Below are positions 55,438 to 64,000 of a stretch of 64,000 bases of DNA, in pieces (the stretch's first letter is position 1; each line of letters starts with the position of its first letter). Source of the DNA: Plasmopara viticola (lineage: Eukaryota; Oomycota; Peronosporomycetes; Peronosporales; Peronosporaceae); contig MBPM02000071.1 of the NCBI GenBank assembly GCA_001695595.3, forward strand, positions 372,001 to 436,000, read 5' to 3'. Under the pieces are notes generated by a model. The model did not search any database and had not been told where the DNA came from. It saw nothing but the letters and a program-made list of their open reading frames with translations. The position numbers were made by a program, and so were the translations under genes.

Positions 55438-58400
55438 ATGGGCGACTTTCCATTGCCCGATCGGACTTGTGTGAAAGCATCTGAACTCGTACATCGTGCT
55501 GTAGACAAGAGTTACGAGGACTTTCGCACCCTCATGCACCAGCTACCCACTATGCGCGAGGATGAGCGGCGTGAGCCGCTTTTGGCCCATCTACAGAGCT
55601 CGCGCAAACGGTTTGCCCAAATACTGGCCTTGCTGAAGTGGTCTGTTCAGTCACCACTACTACAGCAATGCAACACGTTGTTGCAGCAGACAGAGTCCTA
55701 CCGGAACAATGTGAATGAGACAAACGACCGACTATTCTTCATGCACGCAGACTTAAATCGCGCTAAGGAACGACGATACGATCTCAGTACAGCCATTGAT
55801 GTGCTTTATGGAGGTAGTTATCTGCGACTACCAACCATTATTAAGAATGCCATGTTTCCACGCGAACTTCCCGTCGTGGATACAAAAAAGGCAGCGACAG
55901 AAGTCGCGGATATTATTCGCTTTCGTCTCATTGAGGAGGAGATTCCCGAACAGATTTCCAATATCAAGCTGGACGGAGGTTTCGTCACGTGCCAAGCAGA
56001 AGGTGAGTTCGAGATCGTTTTGACCATTCAGGGCAAGGAAAAGGACGCCAAGTGGAGAGTTATCAGTGTAAATACGGCACTTACGGATACGCAGGCTTTT
56101 GAAGACCACTCCCAGGCAGCTTCTACGAGCGCACTGCGCATTATTCGAACAAATGCACCAAGCCCTGTGCATTACAATCACTTGAAGAATCTGGTACAGC
56201 GTGCCATGAACAAGTCGGACAAGCCATTTGTGAATGCTTTTACAGTGATGCGAGAATTTTGTTCGTCTTTAGCTCTGCAAATTTTGGCATCGCAGGGAAA
56301 ATTGCTGATGGAAGGCCGGTGGAAGAATCGCATTATGATAAAGCACCTTCGTGATCAAAATGTCTTGGATATTTGCTATTGGCCCAAGGCATGCGTTCGG
56401 AACGAGGGTAAGATACTTACCGAGCAACAACGTTTGCTTCAACAGTCAAGCGATCCGGCAGCCACAGCTTCGAAAGGATCGGTGTTGCCGTATCCGGAGT
56501 CAAGTCTATGTGTTCGACTGGGATTTGACCCAGACAAAAAGAAGCTTCTCACTGTTAGTCTTAGTCCGTCCCTTCCTCCCAATTTGCCAGGGTATGCGTC
56601 ATTGCTGGGCGCTTTGGAGGTGCCCGCAAACATGTTTTTGCTGAGTGCCGAAAATTTGCTACTTGCGGGTATGCGAGCGCACGTTTCAGCGGCCCTTTTC
56701 TCAATAGGTCGATTGTTAGTCGTTGATTCTCCGGATGACAAAGCTGCTACGCAATTAGTTTTTGGAGAAGATGTTGCAATGGTTTGCTCGGACACGAGTT
56801 TGCGGATCGCGCGGGCCGATATTGGCGGTCTTCAGCAGTTTTTGGAGATAACATTTGACATTCGCGAAGGACGATTCATTGCTAATTCAGTGGCTGCGGC
56901 GCAATATTCGGCGCTTTTCGTCACGGTGAAGCAACTTGAACGGATACTTAACACACAATGCAAAATCGAGCTTGGTGGAAATGCCAACAAGTTGTTTCCA
57001 AATGATTTCGCGTTGGTTTCTGGTGATGGAAAGGGTGATAAGTCGAATGAAATGATTCACACTAGCTTACGGAAGGTTTTGTGCGAGATTGTGGCAGACG
57101 AAGTGGCGCAAATTGGGTCTTCTTTCAAGGGTATAGACGTGTTGCGTAATGTAAACTTGAACTGGGAGAGGTATCTCGCTTTCCGCCAGCAGCATGGCGG
57201 ACAGACTGAAGACTTGTCTATCTCAAGCACGGCACTGTATTTCCAGCTCACATCCTCGAAGGAATCTACATGTTATTTGGTCGTTGAGATTGATAAGTAT
57301 GGTGAGGTGGATGGCATGAATAGTAATGTACATGAAATAGTGGACGGCGAGGAGTATGTACGGCTGCCATGTTTTTCGTTGCTCCAGACTAGTGCAGGTA
57401 TGCCGGGGCAGCCATCCGGTGTGCAGTTTATTCAGCGTTTTAGTGCTTTCAAAAAAGCAAATTTGCGCCCATCCGTTGCTCGTCATAGTGAGATGAGTGT
57501 AAAAGGTCCTTGTGGTGGTTGTCGAAAGCGTCCTTATGGTTCGAACGGTCTGACTGAAACAAGGAGTGGTAGGACATCGAAAAAGCTGAAGCTTGACGGC
57601 GGGCGAGTAAAAGAAAGCACTGGCTACTGGCTGGACGACGCCGAGTACCAAAGCGTGTCCCGCAATTTTGTTCCGCACATTGCGTCGGTGTTGCTCCACG
57701 CAATTAATATGTGCAGCGAGAGAATACAGCTGCAGCACTTTGTCAACTTTGCTCGAAGGCGCAAATCAAGGATTAGGTATTCAGGTGAAGCTGGTACAGC
57801 AAGTAGGGAGGGCACAGGTGGTCAAGTGGTCACGCTTTCGTTTCCAGAAAAAGTCAATACAGATCCATTGAAGATCGTTGCTATTCAAGGCCATTTAAAG
57901 CATGAAGGAGGGTTCGAATTGTGTTTGCAATTAGCTTCACCGCCATTCACATTCATTCTTCCGCGAAAGCCGAAAGCGTACCTGCTTTCTGAGCGCTCAC
58001 ATTATGTTAACGACCGTGGCCAATTAATTTTTAAATACCCAACAACGATGGTGGCAAGCGACCTTTTGAGTGAAAACCCGCTGGAAATGTTTATGGTCGA
58101 GCTTATTTGCGTCGTGAGACCACTTTGTGAACTTGCTAGAAAACTTGAAAAGATGTTGACTGCCGTTGGACGGTATACCAATGATATTCAAAGCGACGGT
58201 CATTTCTTTGTGGAAAGCGCCGACCCCTTTTCAATAGTCTTAGCGTGTCGAGCACCTAATCCAAGGCATTGCATTGCTGCTGGGTCCTCGCCGGATGGTT
58301 TCACGACGTACCGTGTGACAGTGCAATTCAAGCAGAAAATGGGTTTTGTGGTCAACTATAGCCATAAAACAGAGCACCCGTTGATGCACTTTATCCAGTC

Positions 58401-58995
58401 AGCTCTAAATGGACACAGTGATCCTGCTCAATTTGTCGAAGCTTTGGAGCGTACGTGCATCCCAATGGGTATCTTGGCAAGCGTTGTAGAGTCTCAGCTC
58501 CTGTGCGCTAAATACTACCGTCAAGATCCTCTTCCGAAAGAGAGTGTAGCAAACGGAGGCGTCAATGCCTTCAATCGAGGCACCATGGGTGGAAAGGGTA
58601 TGAAACTGGGCTACAAGTTTAAGCTCCCTGGTGAGGAAAAGGGCTATTACGCCGAAAAATCGTACGGTGGGGACGACAAGTCGTTCGTGCCTGCCGAACT
58701 CGTGATGATCCCGCGGTCGCAAACACAAGTTCGCCTGTCGTATGGAGACCGTTGCGCCGTAGATATTTATTTTTTGGAGGCACGGGTGAATACTTGGCAT
58801 TGCATTTTGGTGTGCTCAAGCATTACTTACTTGTATAATCTTTTTGTCGTGTTACAGAATCACTCGGTGAAAATGCAGAGCTCATCCGGTGGTGTTCGTG
58901 TCCCTAGCTGCCCGTCTGAGAAAGGCCTTGTCCTGGATTGTCAGAATTTTGCTGAAAAGCTGCGCAGCACGTTATCGGAAATGGCATCGGCTTAA
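55438..58995 (+). CDS. MED14: Mediator complex subunit 14 (MED14/Rgr1)
   Basis: Backbone subunit linking Mediator head, middle and tail for RNA polymerase II transcription. The start is the ATG at 55438 (MGDFPLPDRT); the frame upstream has only a TTG. The N-terminal region carries the MED14 signature: RFAQILALLKWSVQSP, then an NVNETNDRLFFMHADLNRAKERR helix pair ending TAIDVLYGGSYLRLP. The long C-terminal part is variable, as in the family. At 58786-58857 an in-phase 72-bp GTGAAT...TTACAG segment is probably an intron: removed, EAR joins NHSVKMQ; kept, it adds 24 hydrophobic residues. The product is 1,161 residues spliced or 1,185 unspliced. Head-to-tail with eEF1B-gamma (381 bp) and PDI (363 bp). 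Confidence 0.85.
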   Translation: MGDFPLPDRTCVKASELVHRAVDKSYEDFRTLMHQLPTMREDERREPLLAHLQSSRKRFAQILALLKWSVQSPLLQQCNTLLQQTESYRNNVNETNDRLFFMHADLNRAKERRYDLSTAIDVLYGGSYLRLPTIIKNAMFPRELPVVDTKKAATEVADIIRFRLIEEEIPEQISNIKLDGGFVTCQAEGEFEIVLTIQGKEKDAKWRVISVNTALTDTQAFEDHSQAASTSALRIIRTNAPSPVHYNHLKNLVQRAMNKSDKPFVNAFTVMREFCSSLALQILASQGKLLMEGRWKNRIMIKHLRDQNVLDICYWPKACVRNEGKILTEQQRLLQQSSDPAATASKGSVLPYPESSLCVRLGFDPDKKKLLTVSLSPSLPPNLPGYASLLGALEVPANMFLLSAENLLLAGMRAHVSAALFSIGRLLVVDSPDDKAATQLVFGEDVAMVCSDTSLRIARADIGGLQQFLEITFDIREGRFIANSVAAAQYSALFVTVKQLERILNTQCKIELGGNANKLFPNDFALVSGDGKGDKSNEMIHTSLRKVLCEIVADEVAQIGSSFKGIDVLRNVNLNWERYLAFRQQHGGQTEDLSISSTALYFQLTSSKESTCYLVVEIDKYGEVDGMNSNVHEIVDGEEYVRLPCFSLLQTSAGMPGQPSGVQFIQRFSAFKKANLRPSVARHSEMSVKGPCGGCRKRPYGSNGLTETRSGRTSKKLKLDGGRVKESTGYWLDDAEYQSVSRNFVPHIASVLLHAINMCSERIQLQHFVNFARRRKSRIRYSGEAGTASREGTGGQVVTLSFPEKVNTDPLKIVAIQGHLKHEGGFELCLQLASPPFTFILPRKPKAYLLSERSHYVNDRGQLIFKYPTTMVASDLLSENPLEMFMVELICVVRPLCELARKLEKMLTAVGRYTNDIQSDGHFFVESADPFSIVLACRAPNPRHCIAAGSSPDGFTTYRVTVQFKQKMGFVVNYSHKTEHPLMHFIQSALNGHSDPAQFVEALERTCIPMGILASVVESQLLCAKYYRQDPLPKESVANGGVNAFNRGTMGGKGMKLGYKFKLPGEEKGYYAEKSYGGDDKSFVPAELVMIPRSQTQVRLSYGDRCAVDIYFLEARVNTWHCILVCSSITYLYNLFVVLQNHSVKMQSSSGGVRVPSCPSEKGLVLDCQNFAEKLRSTLSEMASA

Positions 58996-59313
58996 GTGAC
59001 CAATTGAGCCGGTAAGGTCGATGTTGGTAGGCTTGACAGCATAGGCCATGTGCAAGTGTTTAAAAAGTGACGACGGGGGATGCAGAAAGAGAGTCGCTGA
59101 AATGGTGATAGGCAAATAAACGTGCAGTAACGAAATGAATGCTCGCGTGGTGAAGGCAAAATGCCGCGCTCGCACGGAATAGATCTAAGCATAATACTAA
59201 GATGGCGGATAGCAATGTAGCCATGTTGCCTCGCATTTAAGCGCGGTGACGCCACGTGTCCTTGTATCGTTTTCTTAGTAAAACCAAGTGATTTGTTAGA
59301 TACGCAATCGCCA

Positions 59314-59329
59314 CTTCATTCTCGCATTC
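59314..59329 (+). promoter_or_regulatory. Possible Inr-like initiator before PDI
   Basis: CTTCATTCTCGCATTC, about 30 bp before the ATG, resembles the oomycete initiator with one extra base. Weak support. Confidence 0.35.
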
Positions 59330-59358
59330 GACAGCAAGGAACAAACTAAAGAAGAGCA

Positions 59359-60447
59359 ATGGGCGTTTGGACTGTCGCAGCTTCGCTTGCTGCATTGGCG
59401 CTGAGCGTAGTGGCAGCTGGTGACGTGAAGGTTCTGACACCCGACAACTTTGATGAGGTCGTGGACGGCTCTAAGCACGTTCTGATTAAATTCTACGCGC
59501 CATGGTGCGGTCACTGCAAGAGCATGGCACCGACCTACGAGACGGTGGCCACGGCGTTCAAAAAGGTGGACAATGTCGTGGTGGCTGAGGTGGACGCCGA
59601 CAATTACAAGGATCTGGGCACCAAGTTTGGTGTCACGGGCTTTCCTACGCTCAAGTACTTTCCTCAGGGCTTTACGGAGGCCGAAAAGTACGAGGGGGGC
59701 CGCGACGAGTCAAGTTTGGTCGACTATCTCAATGAAAAGGCTGGCACCTACGTGCGAGTGGCGAAACCTTTGAGCCACGCACTTGCTTTGACCGATGCGA
59801 ACTTTGACGCAGAACTGATCCACTCGAACAAACACGCCATTGTCGAGTTTTACGCACCGTGGTGCGGCCACTGCAAGAAATTGGCCCCAGTTCTTGAGGA
59901 AGTGGCCACGATCTTTGACGGCGAGGAGGATGTGCTTATTGTCACAGTCGATGCTACTGCGAACACGGAGCTTGCCGGCCGCTACAACGTCAAAGGGTAC
60001 CCGACAGTTTACTACTTTGCCCCCGGCGCGGACGAGCCCGAAGACTATTCGGGCGACCGTGATACCGCCTCGTTTGTCGATTTTATCAACAAACACGCTG
60101 GAACGTACCGCACGGTGGACGGTGGACTTACAGCTGAGGCCGGCCGCGTCGAGGAGATTGACGTGATCATTTCCGAGAGTGGCGATATTGACGTGGACGT
60201 GCAAAAGAAGGTCCAGGTTGTTGTCGATGGCCTCGACGGCAGTGATGCCAAGCACGGCGCGCTGTATGTCAAGGCTATCAACAAGATTGTTGCCAAGGGC
60301 CCCATCTACGTGGAGGAAGAGCTCAAGCGTCTTGAAGGTCTGCTGGAAAACGACAACGTATCTTCTCAGAAAAAGACGCTTTTTGCCCTTCGCAAGAACA
60401 TTTTGCAAGTTTTCCAGAACACGCGAAACGAGAAGACGGAGCTGTGA
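59359..60447 (+). CDS. Protein disulfide isomerase, two thioredoxin domains plus ERp29-type C-domain
   Basis: Oxidises and reshuffles disulfides in the ER lumen. 362 residues, one exon. A signal peptide (MGVWTVAASLAALALSVVAA) is followed by two thioredoxin domains, each with FYAPWCGHCK (CGHC at residues ~50 and ~170) and a cis-proline in GFPTLKYF and GYPTVYYF. An alpha-helical D domain (from ~residue 255) follows, as in PDI-D/ERp38 proteins of protists and plants. The C-terminus is KTEL, a plausible variant of the KDEL retrieval signal. The start is clear from the signal peptide. It converges with the kinase gene, whose stop is ~170 bp away. GC is high, as in other highly expressed genes here. 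Confidence 0.93.
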   Translation: MGVWTVAASLAALALSVVAAGDVKVLTPDNFDEVVDGSKHVLIKFYAPWCGHCKSMAPTYETVATAFKKVDNVVVAEVDADNYKDLGTKFGVTGFPTLKYFPQGFTEAEKYEGGRDESSLVDYLNEKAGTYVRVAKPLSHALALTDANFDAELIHSNKHAIVEFYAPWCGHCKKLAPVLEEVATIFDGEEDVLIVTVDATANTELAGRYNVKGYPTVYYFAPGADEPEDYSGDRDTASFVDFINKHAGTYRTVDGGLTAEAGRVEEIDVIISESGDIDVDVQKKVQVVVDGLDGSDAKHGALYVKAINKIVAKGPIYVEEELKRLEGLLENDNVSSQKKTLFALRKNILQVFQNTRNEKTEL

Positions 60448-60619
60448 GTAGCATCAGTAGCTTGTCTGCATATGTTTTGCAAGGTAATAGAACTATGTAG
60501 TACTATTAAAGGTACTACGTCGTAGTTTTACTATGAGGGCTGAAAAGTTATATTGTCGTACAGCTATGTATATATACCGGTTCGATGTGTGGGGCAATTA
60601 GCAGTGCTCGAAGAAAGAT

Positions 60620-62116
60620 TTAGTCTGCGTAGCGTACAGCGTGGTGGACACCAAGTTCTTCTGGTGACACGTCTGATTTGTGCTGTTCATCTTCGACGAT
60701 ATTCGTTTCCTCGGTCTAAGGCACAGTGCGTTTATCAGTCTTCACCACAGCAGCACAGTAGCAACGGTAAACAAAAGAAACTCACCGCACGTACAAGAGT
60801 CTCCTTCCTGACGTCGTTCTCGAGAAATTGCACAATGTCCTCAAAAGTCGGACGCACTGACTGGTCGTCAGACGTGCAACGCTCATATAGGTCGCGTACG
60901 CTGTCCATGCACGTCTTGCTTAGGGATGGACGTAGGTTCTCGTAAGCTATCATATGCATTAGTGTACTGCCTGACACTTTCTTATTGCGAGCTCTCTTGG
61001 CTTTGATGTCGTGGTATGGAATCTTCCGTGTATCCAGCTCCGCTAAAACTAATCATCATTGTTAGAATAGACCAAATGAGAAAAGCTGCAGCAAGTGATG
61101 TTTGATTCACATATACCAATGCCAAAACTGTACACGTCCGCCTTCTCTGTGTAACGTTCTCCGCGGATCATCTCGGGGGGCAGCCACAGTGGTGTTCCTG
61201 TCACGCTCATGGTCTCGTCTACGGATTTTTCGCGACTAAGACCAAAATCACTCACCTTAGCGCCCCATGTTGAGCTTATAGCACGTTGTTTAACAACCGC
61301 AAAAAAGCTACGGTCAGAACGAAAGAGTATCTAGCAAAATGCAAAAATGTCATTTGATACCTCACAAGGATGTTCATGCTCTTGAGATCGCGGTGGATAA
61401 TAGGAGGTTTCATGCTGTGGAGGTAGGCCATCCCGCGCGAGGTGTCGATGGTCATGCGTAGAATTGGTTTCGCCCACGTTAGCTTGTTTTCTAAATTGCG
61501 CAACACACTGAACAAGTCTCCGCGTTCCAAGAACTCCGTCACAAAGCATCTGATAAAACAGAGACACGATTGCCATTGAGGTACGAGAAAAGCCGTCTTG
61601 CTGCACGTACATGTTGGAGTATGAATTCCAGCTAGCACCGATAAATTGAACAATATTTGGATGACGAAGGTTCATCATGAGCTGAATCTCGTCCCCAAAC
61701 ATGCGTAGATTGTCTTCCGAAATCTTATTGCGCAGCATACGCTTGACCACGACGGGCGTACCGCAGTATGTGCCTTTAATGACCTCCCCAAAGGCGCCAG
61801 CACCGACAATTTTCTGTAATTTCAAGTCGTTAAAGTTGATCTCGGCCATCCGCAAGCCTTTGTTGCTCTCGAGCATCGTCTCGACCACACTTTTCTCCTT
61901 GTCTTTGAATTCTTGAAAGTCCACCGTGTCGTTATTTAATCGTCGACAGGACCGCTCGGACGCTGCCTCGGGGACCAATTGTCCACTACGCTTCGAGCTA
62001 CTGCTTTCGGGCTTGACGATACCGCGATGCCTTTCAATGCGGCTAGGCTCAGGACCGGGATGAATGGCGTCCGCGACGTAGTCCTTGGAATCACCCTTGA
62101 AGACACACCCGCCCAT
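60620..62116 (-). CDS. TKL-type protein kinase with N-terminal acylation motif
   Basis: Five exons on the minus strand: 62116-61611, 61549-61361, 61274-61117, 61048-60786 and 60715-60620 (introns 61-86 bp), totalling 403 residues. It starts MGGCVFKGD, an N-myristoylation and palmitoylation signal (Gly2, Cys4), so membrane attachment is likely. The kinase domain has GAGAFGEV (105-112), VVVKRM (Lys125), a CFVTEFLERGDL hinge, HRDLKSMNIL, SDFGLSR, GTPLWLPPEM (APE variant) and ADVYSFGI. This set is typical of tyrosine-kinase-like (TKL) kinases, which act on Ser/Thr and are numerous in oomycetes. The last exon gives an acidic tail (TEETNIVEDEQHKSDV). Splice choices were made to keep conserved kinase motifs in frame. 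Confidence 0.88.
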
Positions 62117-64000
62117 CGTCGACGACTTGCACTACAATAATCACAATGGCACTGTAGAAAGCCGTACTTTGAAAAGTGTTTCGCCTGTACTTGAAGTACC
62201 ATGGTACGGGCGTGACATGTGACGGAATTATATAAATCTTGTAGACTTGATTAAAGACACTTTTTAAAGACACGATAAGGTAGCTGGTTGTTGCATTGAA
62301 CAAAATGGTTGTGTGTTAAGTACTGTCTTACGCACGCCAGAAAGTGATTACAGCGCGGGTCATCCCGCGCATCTCGCTGTCAAGCAGCGTGTCTTTGTGT
62401 CTTGTCCCTTACGTCACCTTGACATTCTTTATTTGCCTAATTCACTCATCGATGCAATCTTGTGAACATATGACATCCAAACAAAGTGGGTGGTCAAGCC
62501 ACGCGAGGAACTGACATGTAAGAAAGTTGAACATCCACGAAAACGACGGCACCAGAGGTCCAGACATGCTACAAAAAGATTTCTTTTTACCGCTCAGAAT
62601 GCATGAGTTTCCTTCCAACCAATTATTTGCCGGCTTAAACCAGGAATGAGCGTCTATATGTCTCATGTATATAACAGAGAGGTCGCATTGTAACACGACT
62701 GAGCTTAACAACCATTTCGACTAAGCACATCAGCGATGTGTTTGCCGTAGCATTGTATATGTATATATGTATTTTCTCTACTAAAGTTTTGATAAAAAAA
62801 GGATTTGGCAAGATGTCAAGAGGAAAGGAGGATTCGGGTTTTATACAGCAGCCACCCCGTGGTCCGACCCTAATACAAGGACCGTCTGCTTGACGGTTGA
62901 TGGGCGAGTCTCTAAAAAATTAGAATGAAGACGCAAGGCAAACAAGTAGACTGTGTGGACATCGCGATGAACGAGCATGCATGGGTAAGGAGGCCGAAAT
63001 AGCTGAAAAAGGGCCCACACAAAAGGAACATAAGGGCTTTCTAGCCGTTGTCCACCGTCATGACTGGCATGACACTAAAAAGTACGAGCCCAAATATGAA
63101 GAAACCTTCGAGTAAGAATAAGATATCACTATTAATCAGCTGAATCTCTATACAAAAAGTGTAGATCTTACATTTGCTGAGAATTTTGCATAAGAAAAAC
63201 TGGTTGGCCAGAGCAAAAAAAGGCGCGTGCTGGTAATTTGGTTCTTGGTTGATATTTGACCTTTGCTGAGGTTATTAAGTGAATTTGTGTCAGTACCCAA
63301 CGCCGTGAGATAAGAGGCGCGAAGAAAGAGTGTGTTGTCGTAGCGTGGAACGCAGTGTTCGAGACAATATGAAGCTAGAATGGTGATGGTGGCTCATTCT
63401 GCTCTTCTACTGACTTTTGAACAATACTTATCATGTCAGACATTTTATATGATGAAAAACTCTCATAGCTAGGATGTAAATGCTAACTTACACTTCTTAA
63501 CCTCTTGGTAAGACATCTCCAGTACACAACTCCTTAAATTTTGCTTTGACAATGGCTAGAATAAAGAGTAAGCCAGTTATCTCACTTATCCTTTTGTCAT
63601 ATGGTCTTCATTTTTGTTAATTGAAGTCCGACATACGCAGCTCTTTAAGCAATTGTTTTTCTTGTCAAAGCTTTCGATGTCTTGCAGCTAAGATAGTCAA
63701 ACCGACGATGTCGAGATTTGAGGTAGTCAACACCGCTGCCGCGTTGTCAGTAAAGGCTTCCTCCAGATTTATTTAACTGATACACTAAGAAACTCACAAC
63801 TTTGCGCCACTTCATCTTCGTGGCCAGCGTAAATTCGAGTCGAGGGCAAGGTGCGTGAAAATTTTGAGAGCGTAATACACATTGTTCTACTCCTACATTC
63901 ACACTTCGTCTGTGCTGTCGTCCACCATTGTCAGCATGGATCTAAGCTCGGCCGGACGATGACATTTTCAGCAACCCTCTCTTACTAGTAAAAGCAGCAT
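62117..64000. other. Kinase upstream region and right end of the window, no gene seen
   Basis: The kinase promoter should lie in the first few hundred bases. A minus-strand frame at 62442-62711 (89 codons) and a short plus-strand frame near 63005-63114 (reading VHRHDWHDTKKYEPKYEE) have no recognised family. Nothing else can be supported. Confidence 0.5.

Noticed and set aside
59710..60408. 232-codon antisense frame across the PDI gene
   Set aside because: The opposite strand has a complete, motif-rich PDI; the antisense frame follows from its GC-biased third positions.
1..64000. CRISPR arrays, tRNA or rRNA genes, bacterial defence islands
   Set aside because: No regularly spaced repeats, no tRNA B-box with a cloverleaf and no rRNA-like tracts were seen; all recognisable genes are eukaryotic nuclear genes.

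Overview
This is a eukaryotic window. It is most likely from an oomycete of the Peronosporales (Phytophthora or downy-mildew type). That placement is inferred from short GT-AG introns (about 60-105 bp), compact GC-richer genes in AT-rich spacers, Inr-like CATTC start-site motifs, a stramenopile-style gene set and a load of decayed Ty3/gypsy, MULE and SINE-like elements. It was not tested against a database. No bacterial operons, rRNA, tRNA or CRISPR arrays were seen.

Layout. 1-18412: two direct copies of a ~5.7 kb segment (1-5731 and 12666-18412) bracket EF-2 and a CHCHD2-like gene; copy 1 ends exactly at a 10-N assembly gap. Both copies carry a decayed, unidentified gene and a gypsy protease-like scrap. 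18413-23800: gene-poor, with two eroded gypsy integrase fragments and a hairpin. 23801-27690: a ~1.95 kb unit in tandem whose end is the start codon of SDHB. 27683-33552: SDHB (5 exons), an SCP2-domain protein and a WDR55/Jip5-like gene broken by several homopolymer-type indels. 33553-39143: mostly empty, with a ~323 bp SINE-like element flanked by a 12-bp target duplication. 39685-43406: a large three-PDZ protein, possibly with a spliced C-terminal membrane anchor. 43639-51200: a non-autonomous TIR element, an empty stretch, and a complete MULE element (TIRs, FAR1-type transposase with frameshifts) that carries a second SINE copy inside it. 51465-62116: a dense housekeeping block with EttA-type ABC-F ATPase (minus), eEF1B-gamma, MED14, a PDI with two CGHC domains, and a TKL-type kinase (minus, 5 exons).

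The genes are not an operon, but translation is over-represented (EF-2, EttA-like, eEF1B-gamma, and WDR55 in ribosome biogenesis), with mitochondrial functions (SDHB, CHCHD2-like, EttA-like). EttA-like and eEF1B-gamma are divergent across only ~340 bp. Both cytosolic elongation-factor genes have an intron within the first three codons. The most interesting items are the SDHB-promoter tandem duplication, the SINE with clear target duplications nested in the MULE, the PDZ protein's cryptic transmembrane exon, and the eukaryotic, probably mitochondrial EttA.
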